Positions 1-5,607 of a stretch of DNA of 5,607 nucleotides are shown here, in pieces (the first letter of the stretch is position 1; every line of letters starts with the position of its first letter). The stretch is from Scytonema sp. UIC 10036 (GTDB lineage: Bacteria > Cyanobacteriota > Cyanobacteriia > Cyanobacteriales > Nostocaceae). The notes beneath the pieces are model-generated. The model made no database searches and was not told the DNA's origin. It saw only the letters and a list, made by a program, of their open reading frames with translations. The translations under genes were made by a program, and so were the position numbers. The stretch is taken from the NCBI RefSeq assembly GCF_009725235.1, contig NZ_WJFC01000369.1:1-5607 (forward strand), written 5' to 3'.

Positions 1-1136
1 TCTTGATCCGAAGAGAAGCGACTGCCGTTATCCTTTCAAGGAGCTTTCAGGCTGCGGAGTCGGGTTTAAGCTTTGCCAGGGATTAAACACCATCTATAAA
101 CTTCCTGAGGCAGAACTTTTTGAGCTCACCGATCTTCTTGCCATTTCCATTGCTGCCGATATCGTTTCCATGACCGGTGAAAACCGTGTTTTGGCTAAAA
201 TGGGGCTGAAAACGCTCCGAAAAACAAGAAACTTAGGCCTGAGGTTATTGATTCCTGAAGACAAGCTTTCTCATTTCGAAATTTCCAATATTGTATTTGA
301 AATTGCTCCGAAGATTAATGCTGCCGGAAGAATTTCACACGGAAAAGCTGCTGTGGAGCTCATGGTTTCCGACAACCTGAAGCATGCACACCAGATTGTA
401 AGCGACATCATGGACCTTAATGATGAAAGACGCGAATTGGATATGAATTCTACGCTTTCTGCATTGAATCAAATTATTGAATCTCAGCAGGAAACAAAAT
501 ACACCACCATTGTTTATCATCCGGAATGGAATAAAGGGGTGATTGGTATTGTAGCTTCAAGATTAATTGAAACCTACTACAAGCCTACCCTTGTTTTTAC
601 CGATGGAAACAACGGTGAAATGGTGGCTTCCGCAAGATCGGTTTCAGATTTTGATGTTCATGAAGCGTTGGATATGTGTTTCTGAATATTTCCTGAAATT
701 TGGAGTCATCACGGCCTGCGGACTTTCTATGGAAAAAGCTAAGTTTGATGCGTTTAAGGAAAAATTCGAGAGGGTGGTTTCGAAAAAATCAAAGACACCA
801 AAAAACCTTCCATTACCATAATTCTGAAATTCAGATGATATATTAACCGGAGTTTATTATTTCACAGAAAGCTGGCCCTTTCGTCCCATAATATGAAGCC
901 ATCCTGGCTTTAACAACCAAAAAGTTTCATATATAAAACCATGGGAAAGATAATAATCATCTCAAGTTTAATCAGGCAGGAGTCTTACGGGAAAAATATC
1001 GAATGCTTGGGCTCAAGCTGGGGCAGTTTCCGATGATTTCAGACGAAAACTTCGACCTTGCTTTCACGCTTGAAGAAAATCACTGGAAAGTAATGTGACC
1101 TTTATCTGAATATCAAAGATGTGAATTCAGGATTAA
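1..1136 (+). CDS. recJ: Single-stranded-DNA-specific exonuclease RecJ, 3' part (left copy, frameshifted)
   Basis: RecJ degrades single-stranded DNA 5' to 3' in the cytoplasm during recombinational repair and mismatch repair. The 5' end, with the catalytic DHH motifs, lies outside this copy; codons start at base 2. One frame is open from 2 to about 678. It carries SGCGVGFKL (from 47), AADIVSMTGENR (about 152-187), the INAAGRI motif (314-334), KGVIGIVASRL (about 533-565) and the ASARS motif near 625. These match the conserved DHH/DHHA1 core of RecJ. An extra base near 680 shifts the frame; the right arm restores CSEYFLKFGGH there, the glycine-histidine motif of DHHA1. Further indels break the C-terminal OB-like part, where fragments such as ESWPFRP, ALTTKK and FDLAFTLEENHW can be followed to NIKDV and a taa at 1134-1136. 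nadD starts 3 bases later. The frame breaks differ between the arms, so they look like sequencing errors rather than decay. Confidence 0.93.
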
Positions 1137-1139
1137 AAA

Positions 1140-1694
1140 ATGAAGAAAATCGGTCTTTTTCGGCTCGTTCAATCCTATCCATATCGGTCATCTGATTCGG
1201 CGAATTACATCCTGAGCATACGATATGATGAACTCTGTTGTGGTTAGCCCTCAAAAATCCATTCAAAGAAAAAAAAATCATGCTGAAAGATCATAACCGT
1301 TTGATATTGTACACTTGCGTGAAAAATTATCCTAAAATGAGAGTTCCAATGTGGAGTTTTCGCTCCCGCAGGCCAAGTTATACGATCGTACGCTGACTTA
1401 TCTTCATGAAAAATATCCGGATTATTCTTTCAGCTATTATGCGAAGACAACCGCTAAATCTTCATAAATGGAAAAATGCGATTTGCTTGTAAAAAAATAC
1501 CATATCATTGTTACCCAATTTTGAAGGAGAAAAGAAAGATTCTGAATACCTTGAACATGAAAACATTTTTAAATTCAAGCTCCGGTATTGAGCTTCTGCT
1601 ACGGAATCCGGAATATGATTAAATCCGGAAAATGTACGGCCTATGTTCCTCCCGAAGTTTTTGAATATTTGGATGGTAGCAGTTTTTATAATAA
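1140..1694 (+). CDS. nadD: Nicotinate-nucleotide adenylyltransferase NadD (left copy, frameshifted)
   Basis: NadD transfers AMP from ATP to nicotinate mononucleotide to give deamido-NAD, a shared step of de novo and salvage NAD synthesis in the cytosol. The start atg at 1140-1142 gives MKKIGLFFGSFNPIHIGH after one inserted base. GSFNPIHIGH (1162-1191) is the nucleotidyltransferase signature whose histidines contact ATP. Further pieces in shifting frames are VVSPQNPFKEKK (about 1240-1275), KDHNRL (about 1285-1305), NYPKMR, SYTIDTLTYLHEKYPDYSFS (about 1375-1435), LHKWKNADLLVKKYHII (about 1460-1510) and the C-terminal ELSATEIRNMIKSGK (about 1590-1632), the conserved ISATxIR motif. The protein ends EVFEYLDGSSFY near 1690. 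The span of about 555 bases fits the usual length of about 190-195 residues. The final stop is uncertain because a base seems to be missing at 1690-1692. The gene is probably in one operon with recJ. Confidence 0.88.
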
Positions 1695-1723
1695 TTTTGC
1701 TTCAGTAAAGCCGATGCAGGATG

Positions 1724-2064
1724 ATGGAAGCTGGAGTTTCTTATCAGTCCTGAATTTAAACGATATGTAAAATTTATGAATTTCTAGAAAAATATTTTCA
1801 AAATACCGCAGGAAAAGTCATTCAGATGGTTTAGGATATCTGCCTGCAGAAGGGTTTCCTGGTTTTTCTTTTTTCGGCGATGATCTGGATCCGGAAGATC
1901 CTGAAGATATTTTCCCTATTGTTTACATCAGCACAATCGGGCATTCACGGTTGTTTTTTACGCTTTATCTTTTATTTTGCCGGCCATCAGAAAAATATTT
2001 GCATGGATGATGAAGACAGTGGTTTTCACTGATGCGGCCTTCTTCTTCGCTACCATCTGATTGA
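1724..2064 (+). CDS. Probable small acidic single-pass membrane protein, unknown function (left copy)
   Basis: I do not recognise this family. Combining both arms gives one sensible reading of about 110 residues. It begins near the atg pair at 1721/1724 (SPEFKRYVKFMNF follows, about 1745-1787). Next comes a serine-rich stretch (SSSDGLGISAAEGSW), then aromatic FFFFGDDLDPED (about 1863-1905), and a hydrophobic segment long enough to span a membrane (SAMGAFTVVFYAFIFIFAG). A charged tail follows, with HQKIFAWDDDDSVF and LIGPFFLRYHLD, to a tga at 2062-2064. The evidence for coding is that independent errors in the two arms cancel to this single frame, and the stop falls just before a terminator. 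It starts about 27 bases after nadD in the same direction, so it is probably the last gene of the recJ-nadD unit. The start and the first 15 residues are uncertain. An alternative is that the first part is untranslated and the gene starts at the internal ATG of KFMNF. Confidence 0.5.
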
Positions 2065-2100
2065 TAAAAAACTCGCTCGCTTCGACAGAGAATAATTACA

Positions 2101-2121
2101 GGATCTTTGAGATCCTTTTTT
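2101..2121 (+). terminator. Rho-independent terminator after nadD/small ORF (left copy)
   Basis: The stem ggatct (2101-2106) pairs with agatcc (2110-2115) around a 3-base loop and is followed directly by six T (2116-2121). It lies 36 bases after the proposed stop of the small membrane-protein gene, the expected place for the end of the recJ-nadD unit. The stem is short (6 bp), so it may be weak. Confidence 0.6.
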
Positions 2122-2394
2122 GTATCAACTCAATTTATAAACAATCAATCTGATTTACGATCTTTCTTTTATTCAATTTTATCTTTTGATGTAATATTTC
2201 AATCACCCTAATTGTCTTTACAATAAAAAGTCAATAAATTTTAAATTTTAACTAAAATTTTAATCCTGTAATCAATTAGTTAAATGCTTTTTAAAAACAT
2301 TTTAAGTACTTTAATGCAAAGTACTTAATTTATTACATATCTTGCAATGTTAAATAATAACAAATACAAGCTATTAAACTCCTAAAAATCAAAC
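2122..2394 (+). promoter_or_regulatory. AT-rich non-coding region upstream of the outer-membrane gene (left copy)
   Basis: This stretch of about 270 bases holds no credible gene on either strand. It is very AT-rich with many A and T tracts. It separates the terminator of the recJ-nadD unit from the start codon at 2395 and must hold that gene's promoter and leader. A loose match to the Bacteroidetes -7 element is tatcttttg at 2180-2188, one base longer than TAnnTTTG, but the right arm reads tatctattg there. I cannot name a firm promoter. An inverted repeat lies at 2302-2328 and is listed separately. Confidence 0.55.
2302..2328. repeat. 11-bp inverted repeat upstream of the outer-membrane gene (left copy)
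   Basis: ttaagtacttt (2302-2312) is the exact reverse complement of aaagtacttaa (2318-2328), with aatgc between. It lies 67 bases before the start codon at 2395. Its symmetry and position would suit a dimeric-regulator site or an mRNA leader hairpin. The right arm (2708-2734) keeps only the outer 8 bases on each side (ttaagtat/atacttaa) and differs in the middle. The full 11-bp symmetry is therefore not certain. Confidence 0.4.
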
Positions 2395-2551
2395 ATGAAA
2401 ACAACAATTTTAATTGCACCATATTTTTCAGCGGAATGACTTTCGCACAGGAAAAAAAAAGATACGGTAAAACAAAAAGTATTAAGGATAACTTAACAAA
2501 ACAGTTTCAAAAACAAAGCGACCGTTTGGTATGACTGTAGCAGCTTCCCCT
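2395..2551 (+). CDS. Outer-membrane beta-barrel / TonB-dependent-receptor-like protein, N-terminus (left copy, partial)
   Basis: The start atg at 2395 opens a typical signal peptide. Lysine and small residues (MKTTILIA) are followed by the hydrophobic run IFFSGMTFAQ, with cleavage probably after AQ, then EKK and DTVKTKSIKD. The frame needs one extra base at 2420-2424, where both arms read gcaccata. Through the spacer the reading continues as LTKTVFKKQSDRLVYDVAASP after small corrections. A block of the type KSDRLVYDVAASP just after the signal peptide is, from memory, typical of flavobacterial outer-membrane beta-barrel family proteins related to TonB-dependent receptors (usually 700-900 residues). 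Such proteins sit in the outer membrane. The substrate cannot be inferred from about 50 residues. The gene is cut at the inversion point near 2550. It is separated from nadD by a terminator, so it is probably an independent unit. Confidence 0.65.
2488..2548 (+). other. Unpaired spacer (loop) between the two arms
   Basis: These 61 bases have no reverse-complement partner in the window. With two or three single-base corrections on the plus strand they encode a continuation of the outer-membrane protein begun at 2395. Recognisable residues are KQSDRLVYDVAASP, the last of them running just past the spacer at the turn. Being coding and collinear with the left arm, the spacer is ordinary genomic sequence left single-copy at the turn. 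It is not a specialised loop, origin or adapter. I see no known sequencing-adapter sequence in it, although I could not search for one. Confidence 0.85.
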
Positions 2552-2641
2552 CAATACTTTTTGTTTTACCGTATCTTTTTTTTTCCTGTGCGAAAGTCAT
2601 TCCGCTGAAAAATATGGTGCAATTAAAATTGATGTTTTCAT
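2549..2641 (-). CDS. Outer-membrane protein N-terminal fragment (right copy, cut by the inversion)
   Basis: The start codon is at 2639-2641 on the minus strand. The signal peptide and the first residues of the mature part (to about KSI) repeat the left copy. The reading is then lost as it crosses into the spacer, where the minus strand encodes nothing similar. This fragment of about 30 codons is a by-product of the fold-back. It shares the left copy's one-base deficit in gcaccata and differs at one early codon (aca to tca). Confidence 0.6.
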
Positions 2642-2910
2642 GTTTTATTTTTAGGAGTTAATAGCTTGTATTTGTTTTATTATTTAACATTGCAAGATAT
2701 GAATAAATTAAGTATCTGCAATACAAATACTTAAAATGTTTTAAAAAGCATTTAACTAATTGATTACAGGATTAAAATTTAGTTAAAATTTAAAATTTAT
2801 TGACTTTTTATTGTAAAGACAATTAGGTGATTGAAATATTACATCAATAGATAAAATTGAATAAAAGAAAGATCGTAAATCAGATTGATTGTTATAAATT
2901 GAGTTGATAC
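2642..2910 (-). promoter_or_regulatory. AT-rich non-coding region upstream of the outer-membrane gene (right copy)
   Basis: This is the reverse-complement copy of 2122-2394, with no gene on either strand. Read on the minus strand it leads from the terminator at 2911-2930 to the start codon at 2639-2641. A few substitutions and indels distinguish it from the left copy. Nothing besides the inverted repeat at 2708-2734 stands out. Confidence 0.5.
2708..2734. repeat. Inverted repeat upstream of the outer-membrane gene (right copy)
   Basis: ttaagtat (2708-2715) pairs with atacttaa (2727-2734) around an 11-base centre, at the place equivalent to 2302-2328. Several differences from the left copy cluster in the centre, more than in the surrounding sequence. 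The symmetric outer halves are supported by both arms; the inner bases are not. Confidence 0.4.
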
Positions 2911-2930
2911 AAAAAAGATCTCAAAAATCC
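2911..2930 (-). terminator. Rho-independent terminator after nadD/small ORF (right copy)
   Basis: This is the reverse-complement equivalent of 2101-2121. On the minus strand it reads ggat, a T-rich loop, gagatc and then six T. Two base differences from the left copy weaken the stem here, so the left copy is the better guide. Which version is correct cannot be decided from this window. Confidence 0.45.
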
Positions 2931-2967
2931 TGTACATTATTCTCTGTCGAAGCGAGCGAGTTTTTTA

Positions 2968-3313
2968 TCAATCCAGATGGTAGCGAAGGAAGAAAGGCCC
3001 AATCAGTGAAAAAACACTGTCGTCATCATCCCATGCAAATATTTTCTGATGGCCGGCAAAAATAAAGATAAAAGCGTAAAAAACAACCGTGAATGCTCCC
3101 ATTGCTGATGTAAACAATAGGAAAATATCTTCAGATCTTCCGGATCCAGATCATCGCCGAAAAAGAAAAAAACCAGGAACCGTCTTGCAGCAGATATTCC
3201 TAAACCATCTGATGATGACTTTTCCTGCGGTATTTTGAAAATAATTTTTCTAGAAATTCATAAATTTACATATCGTTTAAATTCAGGACTGATAAGAAAC
3301 CTCCAGCTTCCAT
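2968..3313 (-). CDS. Probable small acidic single-pass membrane protein, unknown function (right copy)
   Basis: This is the reverse-complement copy of 1724-2064. The minus-strand start is at 3311-3313 and the stop tga at 2968-2970. It gives the better reading of the 3' end: SAMGAFTVVFYAF, then IFIFAGHQKIFAWDDDDSVF, then LIGPFFLRYHLD run almost unbroken, whereas the left arm has extra or missing bases there. The 5' half is worse because of an inserted base in the early gga-ggt codons and a doubled cat-cat. The transmembrane prediction rests on a run of about 19 mostly hydrophobic residues flanked by acidic clusters (DDLDPED before, DDDD after). I see no cysteine pairs, lipobox or enzyme motif. 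Confidence 0.5.
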
Positions 3314-3341
3314 CATCCTGATCGGCTTTACTGAAGCAAAA

Positions 3342-3895
3342 TTATTATAAAAACTGCTACCATCCAAATATTCAAAAACTTCGGGAGGAAACATAGCCGT
3401 ACATTTTCCCGATTTAATCATATTCCGATTCCGTAGCAAAAGCTCAATAACCGGAGCTTGAATTAAAGAAAGTTTTCATGTTCAAGGTATTCAGAATCTT
3501 TCTTTCTCCTTCAAAATCTGGGTAAACAATGATATGTATTTTACAAGCAAATCCGCATTTTCCATTTATGAAGATTTAGCAGGTTGTCTTCGCCATAATA
3601 ACTGAAGAATAATCCGGATATTTTTCATGAAGATAAGTCAGCGTACGATCGTATAACTTGGCCACGGGAGCGAAAACTCCACATGAAGCTCTCATTTTAG
3701 GATAATTTTTCACGGCAAGTGTACCATATCAAACGTTATGATCTTTCAGCAATGATTTTTTTCTTTGAATGGATTTTGAGGCTAACCACCAAACCAGAGT
3801 TCACCATATCCGTATGCTCCAGGATTGAATTCGCCAAATCAGATGACCGATATGGATAGATTGAACGAGCCGAAAAAAAGACCGATTTTCTTCAT
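3342..3895 (-). CDS. nadD: Nicotinate-nucleotide adenylyltransferase NadD (right copy, frameshifted)
   Basis: This is the reverse-complement copy of 1140-1694. The start codon is at 3893-3895, 3 bases after the recJ stop. The same blocks can be read on the minus strand: GSFNPIHIGH at the start, a KDHNRL region, YTIDTLTYLHEKYPDYSF, HKWKNAD and EVFEYLDGSSFY at the end. This copy corrects several left-arm errors, such as the homopolymer in the FFG segment and the MGEDN region, which reads better here. It introduces other errors, for example one base fewer in the FNP codons. Both arms end the gene in the same way (ttttataataat), so either the last residues are genuinely YNN-like or a systematic homopolymer error hides the stop. 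The function is as for the left copy. It is not a paralogue: differences are indel-type and do not follow codon positions. Confidence 0.87.
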
Positions 3896-3898
3896 TTT

Positions 3899-5523
3899 TT
3901 AATCCCTGAATTCACATCTTTGATATTCAGATATGGGTCACATTACCTTTCCAGTGATTTTCTTCAAGCGTGAAGCAAGTCGAAGCTTTCGTCTGAAATA
4001 TCGGCAAACTGCCCAGCTTGAACCCAAGCATTCGATATTCTTCCCGTAGACTCCTGCCTGATAAAACTTGAGATGATTATTATCCTTTCCATGGTTTAAT
4101 ATACCTGAAACTTTTTGGTTGGTTAAAGCCAGATCTGGCTTATATTATGCCCCAAAGGGCCAGCTTCTGTGAAATTAATAAACTCCCGGTTAATATCATC
4201 ATCTGAATTTCAGAATCATGTAATGGAAGGTCCTTTTGGTCTCTTTGATTTTTCCAAACCACCCTCTCGAATTTTCCTTAAACGCATCAAACTTAGCTTT
4301 TCCATAGAAAGTCCCGCGCCGCTGATGACCTCCAAATTTCAGGAAATATTCAGAACACATATCCAACGCTTCATGAACATCAAAAATCTGAAACCGATCT
4401 TCGGAGCCACCATTCACCGTTGTTTCCATCGGTAAAACAAGGTAGGCTTGTAGTAGTTTCAATAATCTTGAAGCTACAATACCAATCACCCCTTTATTCC
4501 ATTCCGGATGATAACAATGGTGTGTATTTTTGTTCCTGTGAGATTCAATAATTGATCAATGCAGAAAGCGTAGAATTCATATCCAATTCGCGTCTTCATC
4601 ATTAAAGGTCCATGATGTCGCTTACAATCTGTGTGCATGCTTCAGTTGTCGGAAACCATGAGCTCCACAGCAGCTTTTCGTGTGAAAATCTTCGGAGCAT
4701 TAATCTTCGGAGCAATTTCAAATACAATATTGGAAATTCGAAATGAGAAAGCTTGTCTCAGAAATCAATAACCTCAGCCTAAGTTTCTGTTTTCGGAGGC
4801 TTTCAGCCCCATTTTAGCCAAAACACGGTTTCACCGGTCATGAAACGATATCGGCAGCAATGAAATGGCAGAAGATCGGTGAGCTCAAAAAGTTTCTGCC
4901 TCAGAATTTATAGATGGTGTTTAATCCCTGGCAAAGCTTAAACCGACTCGCACCTGAAAGCTCTTGAAAGGATAACGCAGTCGCTTCTTCTTCGATCAAG
5001 AACGGCAAACATTCGGTATTCTCACCGGGTAAATGGTGATCGCAAATGATAAAATCAAGCCTAAATTCTGGCGTAGCTGATCATATCGAGCCTTTAATTC
5101 CGCAATCCAGGCGATAATCAATAAAAAGCCGTTTTCTTTGCAAAATCAATGCCTCTGTGAAATTCCGTACCCTCAGAATTTCTGTCGGAATATTAAAAAT
5201 CAAGATACTTTTTCTGAACAATTTTGCTGAGGTAAAGTACATCAGGCACGCGTAGTTCCGTCTACGTCGTAATCTCCGTAAACCAGTATTTTTCTCCATT
5301 TTCATAGGGTGCAATACGCCAACAGCTTTCTGCATATCTGCCATTAAAAACGGATTGTGGATGTCGGTAAGGTTCGGGTTAAAAAACTCTCTGCCTTTTG
5401 ATAATTGTCAATTCCTCTAAGAACGAGGAGTTTAGATTCAAAAGTTCCAAAACCAAGAGACGAACTTAATCCATCCACAATTTCTTCATCGGGTTCGGGC
5501 TTGTAAATCCATTTTTGACTCAT
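3899..5523 (-). CDS. recJ: Single-stranded-DNA-specific exonuclease RecJ (right copy, full span, frameshifted)
   Basis: This is the only full-span copy. About 1,625 bases fit the usual length of roughly 570 residues once missing bases are allowed for. The chosen start (cat at 5521-5523) opens MSQKWIYKPEPDEEIVDGL and lies just after a promoter-like element. Catalytic motifs on the minus strand are GDYDVDGTT at 5251-5277 (aspartates binding the two metal ions), DCGIK near 5100, and the DHH triplet within DHHLPG (DHH at 5033-5041). The SGCG, TGENR, NAAGRI, GVIGIVASRL and FGGH segments follow inside the duplicated arm. Several indels break the frame (for example around 5370, 5310 and 5200), yet every conserved block is intact in one frame or another. 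RecJ acts in RecFOR-type gap repair and processing of stalled forks. The stop taa at 3899-3901 is 3 bases from the nadD start, so the two are probably cotranscribed. Identification is secure; the exact residues are not. Confidence 0.95.
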
Positions 5524-5527
5524 TTCA

Positions 5528-5535
5528 CAAAAATA
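5528..5535 (-). promoter_or_regulatory. Bacteroidetes-type -7 element for recJ
   Basis: The minus strand reads tatttttg, a full match to the TAnnTTTG -7 consensus of Bacteroidetes primary sigma factors. It ends only 4 bases before the recJ atg, so transcription would start at or next to the start codon. I find no convincing -33 TTG at the expected distance upstream. The match is to known consensus; use as a promoter is inference. Confidence 0.5.
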
Positions 5536-5580
5536 GGGAAAAAGTTTTAAAAGGAAAGTTTAATCTTGTCACAGAATGTT

Positions 5581-5607
5581 AAAAAAAACCGTTCAGGTGA
5601 TGAACGG
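5581..5607 (-). terminator. Rho-independent terminator of the gene upstream of recJ
   Basis: On the minus strand ccgttca (5601-5607) pairs perfectly with tgaacgg (5589-5595) around a 5-base loop, followed by eight T (5581-5588). The hairpin touches the window edge, so the stem may be longer. It points the same way as recJ and lies about 58 bases before its start. It therefore probably ends transcription of a preceding gene and leaves recJ to its own promoter. Confidence 0.75.

Larger units (their letters stand above)
1..2487 (+). repeat. Left arm of a 2.4-kb inverted duplication
   Basis: The whole segment reappears in reverse complement at 2549-5001, in the same order and without rearrangement. 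Anchor points are the first bases (tcttgatc), which match gatcaaga ending at 5001; the nadD start at 1140, which matches 3895; the outer-membrane gene start at 2395, which matches 2641; and the innermost bases gtattaagg, which match cctcaatac at 2549-2557. The arms differ by scattered one-base indels and substitutions, many in homopolymer runs. The net length difference is about 34 bases. Gene content is the 3' part of recJ, then nadD, a small membrane-protein gene and the start of an outer-membrane protein gene. This arm runs into the spacer with the coding sense of the last gene preserved, so I take it as the native copy. There are no flanking target duplications or transposase, so it is not a transposon terminal repeat. 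Confidence 0.97.
2549..5001 (-). repeat. Right arm of the inverted duplication (probable fold-back copy)
   Basis: This is the reverse complement of 1-2487 throughout. It starts with cct, which can pair with agg at 2485-2487, shows one mismatch (c2552 opposite a2484), and then pairs continuously. Its outer end at 5001 is only the point where the left arm is cut by the window edge. The same genomic sequence continues smoothly into 5002-5607 with the 5' part of recJ. Errors here are mostly independent of those in the left arm, so the arms can be used to correct each other. The right arm is the likely copy because the outer-membrane gene, read on the minus strand, loses its coding sense on entering the spacer. 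Confidence 0.97.

Noticed and set aside
335..520. Minus-strand ORF of 61 codons
   Set aside because: It lies wholly inside the well-supported plus-strand recJ reading and resembles nothing recognisable.
1588..1770. A separate 60-codon gene
   Set aside because: Its first half is the C-terminus of NadD (RNMIKSGK, PPEVFEYLDGSSFY) and its end is run-through into the next gene's frame. It is a frameshift product.
2488..2548. The spacer as a retron, attC-like or structured RNA element
   Set aside because: It translates, with small corrections, into the outer-membrane protein begun at 2395 and has no notable internal pairing.
4169..4435. Plus-strand ORF of 88 codons
   Set aside because: It is antisense to the recJ right copy; the minus-strand readings there carry the RecJ motifs.
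1..5001. A transposon or genomic island with 2.4-kb terminal inverted repeats
   Set aside because: There is no transposase, integrase, target duplication or cargo. The spacer is 61 bases of coding sequence, and the arms hold housekeeping genes that continue past the right arm without a boundary.
5001..5002. A recombination junction at the outer end of the right arm
   Set aside because: recJ reads through this point without interruption. It only marks where the left arm is cut by the window edge.
1..5523. Two diverged paralogous copies of recJ and nadD
   Set aside because: Differences are single-base indels and scattered substitutions without codon-position bias, and they equally affect non-coding DNA. 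This fits read errors on one sequence, not evolutionary divergence.
1..5607. CRISPR array, tRNA or rRNA genes, defence system genes
   Set aside because: I found no spaced direct repeats, no tRNA-like cloverleaf, no rRNA-like stretch and no defence-type protein motifs on either strand.

Overview
The window reads as a stretch of a Flavobacteriia chromosome, probably from the Chryseobacterium/Elizabethkingia group. This is inferred from protein wording, the AT-rich intergenic DNA, a TAnnTTTG-type promoter element and the lack of Shine-Dalgarno sites. The stretch is present twice, head to head. Bases 1-2487 form a left arm and bases 2549-5001 form its reverse complement. The two are separated by a 61-base spacer (2488-2548). 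The remaining bases (5002-5607) are single-copy and extend the right arm past the point where the left arm is cut by the window edge.

The gene order, read left to right in the left arm and right to left in the right arm, is as follows. First comes recJ (DHH-family single-strand exonuclease), whose 5' part exists only in the right copy. Next is nadD (nicotinate-nucleotide adenylyltransferase), 3 bases after the recJ stop. Then comes a probable small acidic, single-pass membrane protein of unknown function, followed by a hairpin/T-tract terminator. An AT-rich non-coding stretch of about 270 bases leads to the start of a gene for a secreted outer-membrane beta-barrel (TonB-dependent-receptor-like) protein. 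In the left arm that gene runs on through the spacer in good coding sense. In the right arm it breaks at the junction. The left arm plus spacer is therefore the native order, and the right arm is a fold-back copy.

Every gene is broken by many single-base indels, mostly in homopolymers and mostly at different places in the two arms. Comparing the arms restores sensible proteins in nearly all places. This is the signature of uncorrected long-read sequence, not of decayed genes. A perfect-order 2.4 kb palindrome with a 61-base loop and a 3-base microhomology at the turn is best explained as a fold-back (snap-back, MDA-type or adapter-type) chimera. I see no new mobile or defence system. The biology is an ordinary housekeeping cluster (DNA repair and NAD synthesis) next to an outer-membrane protein gene. 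The points that merit a check are the palindrome itself, the unnamed small membrane protein, a possibly leaderless recJ promoter, and an inverted repeat upstream of the outer-membrane gene.
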